Positions 26,586 to 34,811 of a stretch of DNA of 64,000 nt are shown in pieces. A model generated the notes under the pieces. The model was not told where the DNA came from. It searched no databases and saw nothing but the letters and a program-made list of their open reading frames with translations. The translations under genes were made by a program, and so were the position numbers. The stretch spans positions 2,294,001 through 2,358,000 of the forward strand of contig NZ_CP082923.1 in the NCBI RefSeq assembly GCF_019931575.1, given 5' to 3'. Numbering within the stretch: position 1 is the first letter of the stretch; each line of letters begins with the position of its first letter. The stretch comes from Caulobacter segnis (lineage in GTDB: Bacteria; Pseudomonadota; Alphaproteobacteria; Caulobacterales; Caulobacteraceae).

Positions 26586-27449
26586 TTGGATCAGCCGCAA
26601 GCCGTCTCCCCGAACGCCGTCGTCGAGATCAAGACGCCGACCGGCGCGCCCGTCCGCATCGGCAATGGCGAGAAGCTGTCGATCATCGCTGGCCCCTGCC
26701 AGATGGAAAGCCGTCAGCACGCGCTGGAGACGGCGCACGCGCTGAAGGAGATGGCCGACCATCTCGGGATCGGCCTGATCTACAAGACCTCGTACGACAA
26801 GGCCAACCGCACCTCGGCCAACGCCCAGCGCGGCATCGGCCTTCACGACAGCCTGCCGATCTTCCAGGAAATCCGCGAGGTCACCGGCCTGCCGACCCTG
26901 ACCGACGTGCACGAGACTAGCCACTGCCCGATCGTGGCCGAGGCCGTCGACGTCATCCAGATCCCCGCCTTCCTGTGCCGCCAGACCGACCTGCTGGTCG
27001 CCGCCGCCAACACCGGCCGGGCGATCAACATCAAGAAGGGCCAGTTCCTGGCCCCGTGGGACATGAAGAACGTGGTCGCCAAGGTGACCGGCGCGGGCAA
27101 CCCGAACGTCATGGCCTGCGAGCGCGGCGCCTCGTTCGGCTACAACACCCTGGTCAGCGACATGCGGTCCCTGCCGATCATGAAGGAGATCGGCTGCCCG
27201 GTGGTGTTCGACGCGACCCACAGCGTCCAGCAGCCGGGCGGGCAGGGCACGTCCTCTGGCGGCCAGCGCGAGTTCGTCCCGACCCTGGCCCGCGCGGCCG
27301 TGGCCGTCGGCGTGGCCTGCGTGTTCATCGAGACCCATCCGGATCCCGACAACGCCCCGTCGGACGGTCCCAACATGGTGCCGATGAGCCAGTTCGAGGC
27401 CCTGGTCGCCAACCTGCTGCGCTACGACGCCCTGACCAAGGCGGCGTAA
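26586..27449 (+). CDS. kdsA: 3-deoxy-8-phosphooctulonate (KDO-8-P) synthase
   Basis: A protein of 287 residues, the normal KdsA length. It condenses arabinose-5-phosphate and PEP for the LPS inner core. Signatures: [10 protein letters not shown] near residue 35, [30 protein letters not shown] and [11 protein letters not shown]. The cysteine in AGPCQ and the [13 protein letters not shown] end fit the enzyme. The only start consistent with full length is TTG 26586, which has no clear ribosome binding site, so the message may be leaderless or start differently. hldD follows after 3 bases. Confidence 0.92.
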   Translation: MDQPQAVSPNAVVEIKTPTGAPVRIGNGEKLSIIAGPCQMESRQHALETAHALKEMADHLGIGLIYKTSYDKANRTSANAQRGIGLHDSLPIFQEIREVTGLPTLTDVHETSHCPIVAEAVDVIQIPAFLCRQTDLLVAAANTGRAINIKKGQFLAPWDMKNVVAKVTGAGNPNVMACERGASFGYNTLVSDMRSLPIMKEIGCPVVFDATHSVQQPGGQGTSSGGQREFVPTLARAAVAVGVACVFIETHPDPDNAPSDGPNMVPMSQFEALVANLLRYDALTKAA

Positions 27450-27452
27450 GGC

Positions 27453-28454
27453 ATGAGCCGTCGCATCGTTCTCGTCACCGGCGGCGCGGGCTTCATCGGC
27501 TCGAACGTCGTCGCCCGCCTCTGCGAGGATCCGGCCCTGGACGTCGTGGTCTGCGATCGTCTGGGCGACGCGGCCGCCGGCAAGTGGCGCAACATCGCCA
27601 AGCACCCGATCGCCGACTTCGTCGCGCCCGAGCAGCTCTTCGATTGGCTGGCCAGGCGCGGCGCCGAGGTCGAGCTGATCATCCACATGGGCGCGGTGTC
27701 CTCGACCACGGAAGCCGACGCCGACAAGATCGTGCAGTCCAACTTCGTGCTGTCGCGGAATCTCTGGGACTGGTGCGTGGAGCACGGCAAGCGCCTGATC
27801 TACGCCTCGTCGGCGGCGACCTATGGCGACGGAAGCCTCGGTTTCGAGGGCAAGGACGACCTGGCCTCGCTGCAGGCCCTGCGACCGCTGAACGCCTACG
27901 GCTGGTCCAAGGCCCTGTTCGACATCTATGCCGTGCGCGAGGCCCATCGCGGTCGCGCCCCGGCCCAGTGGGCGGGCCTGAAGTTCTTCAACGTCTATGG
28001 TCCCAACGAGGACCACAAAGGCGGCATGAAGTCGGTCGTCGCCCAGATCTGGCCGCGCGTCGCGGCCGGCGAGGGCGTCAAGCTCTTCAAGTCGCACCAC
28101 CCGGACTACGAGGATGGCGGCCAGCTGCGCGACTTCGTCTATGTCCGCGACGCGGTCGACGTCATCGCCTGGCTGTCCAGGAGCCCGGCCGTGAACGGCG
28201 TCTTCAACCTGGGCTCGGGCCACGCGCGTTCGTTCCGCGACCTGGCCGTGGCGACCTTCGAGGCCGCCGGCCGCACGCCCGACATCACCTATATCGACAT
28301 GCCCGAAGTGCTGCGCGGCAAGTACCAGTACTACACCCAGGCCGACATGAGCCGCCTGCGGGCCGCGGGCTACAACGCGCCGATGACCGCCCTGGAGGAC
28401 GGCGTGGCCGACTACGTGGCCGGGTACCTCAACACGGACGACCCTTACCGCTGA
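27453..28454 (+). CDS. hldD: ADP-L-glycero-D-manno-heptose 6-epimerase
   Basis: A protein of 333 residues of the extended SDR family. The NAD(P) motif is VTGGAGFIGSNVVARL. The catalytic tyrosine-lysine is in YGWSKALFD, with a Ser in the ASSAATYGDG loop. The sequence KFFNVYGPNEDHKGGMKSVV is specific for the HldD/RfaD group. It converts ADP-D-glycero-D-manno-heptose to the L-form used in LPS core. It directly follows kdsA, so the two LPS-core genes form an operon. Confidence 0.92.
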   Translation: MSRRIVLVTGGAGFIGSNVVARLCEDPALDVVVCDRLGDAAAGKWRNIAKHPIADFVAPEQLFDWLARRGAEVELIIHMGAVSSTTEADADKIVQSNFVLSRNLWDWCVEHGKRLIYASSAATYGDGSLGFEGKDDLASLQALRPLNAYGWSKALFDIYAVREAHRGRAPAQWAGLKFFNVYGPNEDHKGGMKSVVAQIWPRVAAGEGVKLFKSHHPDYEDGGQLRDFVYVRDAVDVIAWLSRSPAVNGVFNLGSGHARSFRDLAVATFEAAGRTPDITYIDMPEVLRGKYQYYTQADMSRLRAAGYNAPMTALEDGVADYVAGYLNTDDPYR

Positions 28455-28567
28455 TCCTGGGCCGCCGATCCCTTCCGCTGACGTCAGGGCACGGTTGCGA
28501 GGCGCTGTCGCCGGCGTAGGCTGACCTTCGAGATCGAGGCGCGAACCTCGACGTCAGGGAGTTGGTC

Positions 28568-30034
28568 ATGGCCGGCATCGCCGCCTGGGGCGCCTATGCG
28601 CCGCGTCTTCGTCTGAGCCGCAAGGCGGTGACCGAGGCCAACGCCTGGGTCGCCCCGAACCTGAAGGCCAAGGGCAAGGGCGAGCGGTCGATGGCCAACT
28701 GGGACGAGGACGCCCTGACCATGGCGGTCGAGGCGGCCCGCGACGCCCTGGGTCCCGACGATGATCGTTCTCATATCGACAGCCTCTACTTCGCCTCGAC
28801 GACCGCGCCGTTCGCCGACCGGCTAAACGCGGGGATCGTCTCGGCGGCCTTGACCCTGGAGAAGTCGATCGCCGCTAGCGATGTCACCGGCTCGCAGCGC
28901 TGCGGCCTGACGGCGCTGGGCCAGGCCCTGGCCGCTGGCGGGACCGCGCTGGTCGCCGTCGGCGAGCACCGGAAGGCCCGCGCGGTCTCGGCCCAGGAGC
29001 TGGACTTTGGCGACGGCGCGGCGGCGTTCGTGGTCACCGACGATCCCGGCGCGGCGGAACTTCTGGGGCGGGGCTCCGTCACCGACGACTTCGTCGACCA
29101 CTTCCGGGGCGACGACGGCGGCTTCGACTACTACTGGGAGGAGCGCTGGATCCGCGACGAAGGTGTCGTCAAGCTGGTCCCGCCAGCGATCAGGAAAGCG
29201 CTGGAAATTGCTGGCCTAAGCCCTTCCGACATCGATCATTTCTGCTTCCCGTCGACCTTCGCCGGCATGGCCGCGACCCTGGCCAAGGCGGTCGGGATCC
29301 GGCCCGAGGCCGTTCGCGATAACCTCGCCGCCGTGATGGGCGAGGCCGGCTGCGCGCACGGACCGATCATGTTCGCGCATGCCTTGGAAGACGCCAAGAA
29401 GGACGAAGTCATCCTGGTCGCCCAGTTCGGTCAGGGCGCCGAGGCGCTGGTGTTCCGCGCCACGGGAGCCGGCCACGGCCCGGCGCGCGGCGTCACCGGC
29501 TCGTTGGCCGATCGCCAGGAAGAGACCAACTACCTGAAGTTCCTGACCTTCAACGGCCTGGTCGAATGGGACAAGGGCATGCGGGCCGAGAAGGACAACA
29601 AGACGGCCCTGACGACCCTGTATCGCAACGAGGACATGATCCTGGGCCTGGTCGGCGGCCGCTGCCGCGAGACCGGCGTCGTCCAGTTCCCGCGCACCCG
29701 CATCTCGGTCGCGCCGAACAATCCCGCCGTCGACACCCAGGAGCCGTACCGCTTCGCCGAGCGCAAGGCTTTGGTGCTGAGCTATTCGGCCGACTACCTG
29801 ACCTTCTCGATGGCCCCGCCAAACCACTACGGCATGATCGTCTTCGAGGGCGGCGGGCGGATCATGATGGACATCACCGACGTCGCGCCGGGCGATGTCG
29901 AGACCGGCCTGCCGGTGCGGATGGTGTTCCGCATCAAGGAGGTCGACGAGAAGCGCGGCTTCGTCCGCTACTTCTGGAAGGCCGCGCCGGATCGCGCGGC
30001 CATCGCCTCTCAAACCGCTCAAGCCGCCGAATAG
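28568..30034 (+). CDS. HMG-CoA synthase-like thiolase-fold protein fused to a DUF35-like OB-fold domain
   Basis: A protein of 488 residues. Residues 1-300 resemble 3-hydroxy-3-methylglutaryl-CoA synthase/KAS III enzymes (MAGIAAWGAYAPRLRLS start, ELDFGDGAAAFVV, FCFPSTFAGMAATLAKAVG). The only cysteine in the expected active-site neighbourhood is Cys112 (SQRCGLTAL), and its alignment to the catalytic Cys is uncertain. Residues 315-480 resemble a DUF35 acyl-CoA-binding domain with a degraded zinc ribbon. ATG 28568 has GGGAG at 7 bases. The thiolase gene follows by 11 bases, as in archaeal HMGCS-thiolase-DUF35 clusters. Reaction not known. Confidence 0.75.
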   Translation: MAGIAAWGAYAPRLRLSRKAVTEANAWVAPNLKAKGKGERSMANWDEDALTMAVEAARDALGPDDDRSHIDSLYFASTTAPFADRLNAGIVSAALTLEKSIAASDVTGSQRCGLTALGQALAAGGTALVAVGEHRKARAVSAQELDFGDGAAAFVVTDDPGAAELLGRGSVTDDFVDHFRGDDGGFDYYWEERWIRDEGVVKLVPPAIRKALEIAGLSPSDIDHFCFPSTFAGMAATLAKAVGIRPEAVRDNLAAVMGEAGCAHGPIMFAHALEDAKKDEVILVAQFGQGAEALVFRATGAGHGPARGVTGSLADRQEETNYLKFLTFNGLVEWDKGMRAEKDNKTALTTLYRNEDMILGLVGGRCRETGVVQFPRTRISVAPNNPAVDTQEPYRFAERKALVLSYSADYLTFSMAPPNHYGMIVFEGGGRIMMDITDVAPGDVETGLPVRMVFRIKEVDEKRGFVRYFWKAAPDRAAIASQTAQAAE

Positions 30035-30045
30035 GGAGACCGATC

Positions 30046-31248
30046 ATGCCTCAGGGTATCCGCGACAAGGTCGCCATCCTCGGGATGGGGTGTTCGAAGT
30101 TCGGCGAGCGCTGGGACGCCGGCCCCGACGACCTGATGGTCGAGGCCTATCTGGAGGCCATGCAGGACGCCGGGGTCGAGCCGACCCAGCTGGACGCGGC
30201 CTGGTTCTCGACCCACATCGACGAGATCGGCTCGGGCAAGGGCGGCACGCCGCTGTCGATCGCGCTTCGTCTGCCCAACATCGCCGTCACCCGGGTCGAG
30301 AATTTCTGCGCCTCGGGCTCGGAGGCCTTCCGGGGCGCGGTCTACGCCGTGGCGGCGGGGGCGGCCGACATCGCCTTGGCGGTCGGCGTGGAGAAGCTGA
30401 AGGACACCGGTTATGGCGGCCTGCCGGTCGCCAATCCCGGCACGCTCAATCCGCAGGTCATGCCGAACGGCTCGGCGCCGGGCAACTTCGCCCAGCTGGC
30501 CAGCGCCTATCGCGCCAAGCATGGCGTCTCCAAGGACGACCTCAAGCGCGCCATCGCCCACGTCTCGGTCAAGAGCCACGCCAACGGCGCCAAGAACCCC
30601 AAGGCCCACCTCCGGAAGCCGATCACCGCCGAGCAGGCCCTGAACGCGCCGATGATCGCCGAGCCGCTGGGCCTGTTCGACTGTTGCGGCGTGTCCGACG
30701 GCGCGGCGGCGGCCATCGTCACCACGCCCGAGATCGCCCGGAGCCTGGGCAAGCACGACCTTGTCACCGTGAAGGCGCTGCAGCTGTCGGTCTCGAACGG
30801 CTACGAGAGCCAGTACAACGGCTGGGACGGCAGCCACTTCCACACCGCCCGCGTCGCCGCCGGCAAGGCCTACAAGGAAGCCGGCATCGAGCGGCCGCGC
30901 GAGCAGATTTCGATGATGGAGGTGCACGACTGCTTCTCGATCACCGAGCTGGTGACGATGGAGGACCTGTTCATCTCGCCCGAGGGCCAGGGCTGGCGCG
31001 ACGTGCTGGACGGCTTCTACGACGCCGACGGCGGGGTGCCGTGCCAGATCGACGGCGGCTTGAAATGCTTCGGCCATCCGATCGGCGCCTCGGGCCTGCG
31101 GATGTTGTACGAGATGTACCTGCAGCTCCAGGGGCGAGCCGGCGAGCGCCAGCTTTCCAATCCCGTTTTCGGCATGACCCACAATCTGGGCGGCGCCCCG
31201 GCCAGCAATGTCTGCTCGGTGGCGATCATCGGCCAGGAAGGGGCGTAG
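30046..31248 (+). CDS. Thiolase-family acetyl-CoA acetyltransferase
   Basis: A protein of 400 residues in the SCP2/archaeal-type thiolase group. The acyl-binding cysteine is in ENFCASGSEAF (about residue 87). The catalytic His lies in VHDCFS, and the second Cys and Gly motif is in CFGHPIGASG. It either condenses two acetyl-CoA or cleaves a 3-ketoacyl-CoA. It is tightly linked to the fused HMGCS-like/DUF35 protein, so the pair probably forms a complex channeling an acyl-CoA intermediate. ATG 30046 has GGGAGA upstream. Confidence 0.88.
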   Translation: MPQGIRDKVAILGMGCSKFGERWDAGPDDLMVEAYLEAMQDAGVEPTQLDAAWFSTHIDEIGSGKGGTPLSIALRLPNIAVTRVENFCASGSEAFRGAVYAVAAGAADIALAVGVEKLKDTGYGGLPVANPGTLNPQVMPNGSAPGNFAQLASAYRAKHGVSKDDLKRAIAHVSVKSHANGAKNPKAHLRKPITAEQALNAPMIAEPLGLFDCCGVSDGAAAAIVTTPEIARSLGKHDLVTVKALQLSVSNGYESQYNGWDGSHFHTARVAAGKAYKEAGIERPREQISMMEVHDCFSITELVTMEDLFISPEGQGWRDVLDGFYDADGGVPCQIDGGLKCFGHPIGASGLRMLYEMYLQLQGRAGERQLSNPVFGMTHNLGGAPASNVCSVAIIGQEGA

Positions 31249-31292
31249 GAAAGGGGCTTAAAGCCTGGCGGGGCTTGGTGTACCCAGGTTTC

Positions 31293-32441
31293 ATGGGCGG
31301 TCAGTTCAAAGGCTTTAAGCGTTGGATCTTCGCCGGGGCGGTGCTGTTGCTGGCGCTGATCCTCGCGCCGGCCTTCGTGTGGCGCTACGACATCCTCAGC
31401 AACGCCCTGGACCCCAAGGTCCCGTTCCTCACCTATCACCCGCCGCCCGCGCCGGACTACGGCCAGGCCGCCTCGTGGGCGCTGCTGCCCCGTAACGCCG
31501 AGCGGACCGCGCCGGCCGACCGGCCGGTCGACGTGTTCTTCGTCCACCCGACCACCTTCGACGGCGGCCGCGACTGGAACGGCGGGATCGACCAGCCCAA
31601 GGCCCAGCGCTTCCTGTCGCGGGTGGTGATCCCGAACTACGCCGGGCCGTTCGACCGGGTCGGACGGGTGTTCGCGCCGCGCTACCGCCAGGCCAGCCTC
31701 TACACCTATCTGACCCTGCGCGACGACGCCCGCGAGGCGCGGCGCTTCGCCTATGGCGACGTGCTGCAGGCCTTCCGGGCCTATCTGGTCCGCTATGGCC
31801 AGGACCGGCCGTTCGTCATCGTCGGGGTCGAGCAGGGCGGTTCGCTGGCCGCGCGCCTGCTGCGCGAGGAGATCGCCACCAAGCCGGAGCTGAAGCGCCG
31901 CCTGGTGGCCGCCTATCTGATCGAGACCGCCGCGCCCGCCGACGAATACGCGCCCGACGCGCCCTTGCCGGCCTGCGAGCGCAAGGCCGAGACCGGCTGC
32001 GTGGCCGCCTGGATCTCGGCGCCGGAAGGCGATTTCCAGCGGGTGCAGGAGCTTATCGGCCGGTCGCTCGTCTGGGACCGCTCGGACCAGCTGGTCAATC
32101 TCGAGGGCCGCACGCCGCTGTGCTTCAATCCGCTGCTCGGCGCCGTCTCGCCCGAGCGGGCCCCGGCGCGGCTGAACCTGGGGGCGACCAACGCCACGGG
32201 GCTGGACTGGGGCGCCCGGCCGGCCTTCCTGCAGCGCCAGGTGGCCGCGCGGTGCGAGAACGGCGTGCTGCGCACCAGCAAGCCCAAGTCCAGTGCGCTG
32301 CGCGACAGCGGGTCCTGGGCCGACCGGCGCAAGGTCGACGCCTACAACCTGTTCTACGCCGACCTGGAGGCCGACGCCCTGGCGCGGGTCGCGGCGATGA
32401 CAGGTCGGCCGCTAGCCGCTACGCCCCCCGCCATCCAGTAG
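31293..32441 (+). CDS. DUF3089 family alpha/beta-hydrolase-fold protein, catalytic residues apparently lost
   Basis: A protein of 382 residues with one N-terminal membrane anchor (WIFAGAVLLLALILAPAFVW) and a periplasmic DUF3089 domain (VDVFFVHPTTF at 79-89). In relatives as I recall them the nucleophile elbow reads GHSQG; here it is GVEQG, with Glu180 at the Ser position. The C-terminal segment reads RKVDAYNLFYADL, with Lys where a His precedes DYNLFY. Both changes suggest a non-hydrolytic role. Two cysteines near 227-238 may pair. ATG 31293 has a weak ribosome site; GTG 31278 is an alternative. It follows the thiolase by 44 bases. Confidence 0.7.
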   Translation: MGGQFKGFKRWIFAGAVLLLALILAPAFVWRYDILSNALDPKVPFLTYHPPPAPDYGQAASWALLPRNAERTAPADRPVDVFFVHPTTFDGGRDWNGGIDQPKAQRFLSRVVIPNYAGPFDRVGRVFAPRYRQASLYTYLTLRDDAREARRFAYGDVLQAFRAYLVRYGQDRPFVIVGVEQGGSLAARLLREEIATKPELKRRLVAAYLIETAAPADEYAPDAPLPACERKAETGCVAAWISAPEGDFQRVQELIGRSLVWDRSDQLVNLEGRTPLCFNPLLGAVSPERAPARLNLGATNATGLDWGARPAFLQRQVAARCENGVLRTSKPKSSALRDSGSWADRRKVDAYNLFYADLEADALARVAAMTGRPLAATPPAIQ

Positions 32442-32795
32442 GGCCGCCAGGCCGCCATAGGTCGGCTGGTCGATGGCGATCTGGCCGATCGCCGTGGCGC
32501 GCAGGTGGGCCAGCAAGGCGGGCTCCAGCGGATCGATCGCGCCGGTCTTCAGCGCCTCGCACAGCCCGGCGTTCAGCGTGGCGAAGTCGCCCGTCTGACC
32601 CAGCAGCGCCGTCAGCCGCGCGACCGCCTCGGCCTCCAGCCGCGCGCCGTATTCGGCCTCGCGGGCCAGGGTCGCGCGGGCGTTGTCGGCCACCCGGGCC
32701 AGGAAAGCCTGGCGGGCGTCGCCGGGGACGGCCGGTTCGGCGTCGAAGGCGGCGACGGCCTCGGAGAGCTCGGCGGCCGTGGGATGGCTGATCAT
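32412..32795 (-). CDS. DUF6285-type small protein paired with a phosphotransferase
   Basis: A protein of 127 residues, helical and alanine-rich (HPTAAELSEAVAAFDAE, FLARVADNARATLAREAEYG). This profile matches the DUF6285 proteins that usually follow aminoglycoside-phosphotransferase-like genes near acyl-CoA dehydrogenases. Its ATG overlaps the stop of the phosphotransferase (ATGA), so the two are coupled. Its 3' end overlaps the convergent DUF3089 gene by 30 bases. Function unknown. Confidence 0.7.
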   Translation of the reverse strand: MISHPTAAELSEAVAAFDAEPAVPGDARQAFLARVADNARATLAREAEYGARLEAEAVARLTALLGQTGDFATLNAGLCEALKTGAIDPLEPALLAHLRATAIGQIAIDQPTYGGLAALLDGGGRSG

Positions 32796-33757
32796 GCGGC
32801 CTCCATCAGGGCCACCAGGTCGATCTCGGTCTCGCTGGTCCGACGGCCGATCATGGCGCGCTCGATCGAGCGGTCCGCGCCCGTCACGAAGCTTTGATAC
32901 ATCATCAGGCACATGACGCCCCACTTCAGCGAGCCCAGGGCCTGCCAGAACCGGACGCGGTCCAGCGTGATTCCGCCGCCGTGGCCGTCCAGCAGGTCAT
33001 CGTAGTCGCCAAAGCCGCCGACGGGCTTCTTCCATGCGCCGAAACGCCAGGAATTGACGCAGATCCAGCCCAGGTCCTCGGCGGGGTCGCCCAGGTGGGC
33101 CAGCTCCCAATCCAGCACCCCGACCAGACCGCCGGTCGGATGGATCATCAGGTTGCCGTTACGAAAGTCGCCGTGGACCAGAACCGGCCGTTCGGGCGGC
33201 GGCGGGGCGATGGCCTCCAGCCAACGGAAGGCCGCCTCCAGGATCGGCCGCCGCGCGCCCAGTTCGCGATAGATGGCCTCGTAACGCGCCAGCTCGCCGC
33301 GCGCGTCCGAGGTCGCCAGCGGCGGTAGTCCCTCGGTGGGGACGGCGTGGATCCGGGCCAGCACCTGGCCGCAGCGGCGCGCCAGGCCCAGCCGGACGGC
33401 GGCGAAGGCCTCATCGCGGACGATCCGGCGGCCCAGGGTCTCGCCCTCCAGGCGACGCATGACATAGGCTTCGCCCAGGCCGTCCTCGGGCGCGCAGACC
33501 TGGACCACGCTGGGCGTCGGCGCGCCAGCGGCGTCGGCCGCGCGGATCAGGGCGGCCTCGGCGGCCAGGGCCAGGGCGGTCTCGCGCATGGCCGCGCCCT
33601 CGGGGCGGCGACGCAGGATCAGCGGCGTCCCGTCGTCCAGGTCGAAGGCCCAGGTTTCCAGGCTGGCGCCCCCCGACAGCCGGCGGGCGTTGATCGCGCG
33701 CGTCGCGGTCGGCGACAGGCGCGGGGCGAGGTGGTCAAGGGCGGCGGCGACGTCCAT
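32792..33757 (-). CDS. Aminoglycoside-phosphotransferase-like kinase (ACAD10/11-associated family)
   Basis: A protein of 321 residues of the APH/choline kinase fold. A nucleotide-binding N-lobe (RLSGGASLETWAFDLDDG) is followed by the catalytic loop LVHGDFRNGNLMIHP and the metal-binding VLDWELAHLGDPAEDLGW. The family is often linked to acyl-CoA dehydrogenases and may phosphorylate hydroxyacyl-CoA, as in mammalian ACAD10/11; that is inference. ATG 33757 has GGAAG upstream, and 29 further in-frame residues upstream are not needed. Confidence 0.88.
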   Translation of the reverse strand: MDVAAALDHLAPRLSPTATRAINARRLSGGASLETWAFDLDDGTPLILRRRPEGAAMRETALALAAEAALIRAADAAGAPTPSVVQVCAPEDGLGEAYVMRRLEGETLGRRIVRDEAFAAVRLGLARRCGQVLARIHAVPTEGLPPLATSDARGELARYEAIYRELGARRPILEAAFRWLEAIAPPPPERPVLVHGDFRNGNLMIHPTGGLVGVLDWELAHLGDPAEDLGWICVNSWRFGAWKKPVGGFGDYDDLLDGHGGGITLDRVRFWQALGSLKWGVMCLMMYQSFVTGADRSIERAMIGRRTSETEIDLVALMEAA

Positions 33758-33862
33758 GGAAGAAGCTTCCAGTCTTGACCCGGCGTCACGCAAGAGCCCC
33801 GCATCTTTACGGCGAGGCCGCAGCGCCTTAGGCACGAGGCTCAACTCTTTTCAGGATCGCCC

Positions 33863-34807
33863 ATGCCCTCCGGTCTCGCCGCGCTGCTCGACGACGTCGC
33901 GGCCATCACCAAGCTCGCCGCCGCCTCGCTGGACGACGTGGGCGCCGCCGCCGGCAAGGCCGGCACCAAGGCGGTGGGCGTGGTGGTCGACGACGCGGCG
34001 GTTACGCCCGGCTACGCCATGGGCTTCACGCCGGACCGCGAGCTGCCGATCGTCTGGAAGATCGCCCTGGGGTCGCTGCGCAACAAGCTGCTGTTCTTGC
34101 TGCCCGGCGCCCTGGTGCTATCCGCGTTCGCGCCGTGGGCCGTGACGCCGATCCTGATGGTCGGCGGCGCCTATCTCGCTTTCGAGGCCACCGAGAAGGT
34201 CATGGAGGCCTTCACGCCGCAGGCCGAGGGCGAGGCGATTGAGGAACTGGCGCTCAGCGGGCCGGCCCTCGAGAAGCAGAAGGTCGACGGCGCGATCCGC
34301 ACCGACCTGATCCTGTCCGGCGAGATCATGGCCATCGCCCTGGCCGAAGTGGCCCACCTGGGCCTGGCGATGCAGGCCGGAGCGCTGGCCGCGGTCGGCG
34401 TGCTGCTGACCATCGCCGTCTATGGTGCGGTGGCGCTGATCGTGAAGATGGACGACATCGGCCTGCATCTCTCGCGTCGCCAGGGCAAAGGAGCCCAGGC
34501 CTTCGGCCGTGGCCTGGTCAAGGCCATGCCGGTGACCATGGAGGCCCTGACCGTGATCGGCACGGCCGCCATGTTGTGGGTGGGCGGCGGCATCATCGTC
34601 CACGGTCTGGAGAAGTTCCACCTGACGCCGATCCCGCACTGGGTCGAAGGCTTCTCGCACTGGGCCAGCCTGGTCCCTGGCGTCGGCGCCATCACCGGCT
34701 GGCTGGCCTTTGCGCTCGGCTCGGCCGTGGTCGGCCTGGTCATCGGCGGCGTCCTGGCGGGCCTGATGCACCTCTGGCATCACCGCAAGGGCGCGGCGGC
34801 GCACTGA
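33863..34807 (+). CDS. DUF808 family inner-membrane protein (YedI-like)
   Basis: A protein of 314 residues. The N-terminus MPSGLAALLDDVAAITKLAAASLDDV is characteristic of DUF808/YedI, shown here by its conserved LLDDVA and SLDDV turns. Several hydrophobic segments follow (LLFLLPGALVLSAFAP, LVGAITGWLAFALGSAVVGLVIGG-like). Function is unknown. It stands alone between a divergent kinase operon and the convergent recG. Confidence 0.88.
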   Translation: MPSGLAALLDDVAAITKLAAASLDDVGAAAGKAGTKAVGVVVDDAAVTPGYAMGFTPDRELPIVWKIALGSLRNKLLFLLPGALVLSAFAPWAVTPILMVGGAYLAFEATEKVMEAFTPQAEGEAIEELALSGPALEKQKVDGAIRTDLILSGEIMAIALAEVAHLGLAMQAGALAAVGVLLTIAVYGAVALIVKMDDIGLHLSRRQGKGAQAFGRGLVKAMPVTMEALTVIGTAAMLWVGGGIIVHGLEKFHLTPIPHWVEGFSHWASLVPGVGAITGWLAFALGSAVVGLVIGGVLAGLMHLWHHRKGAAAH

Positions 34808-34811
34808 GGCC

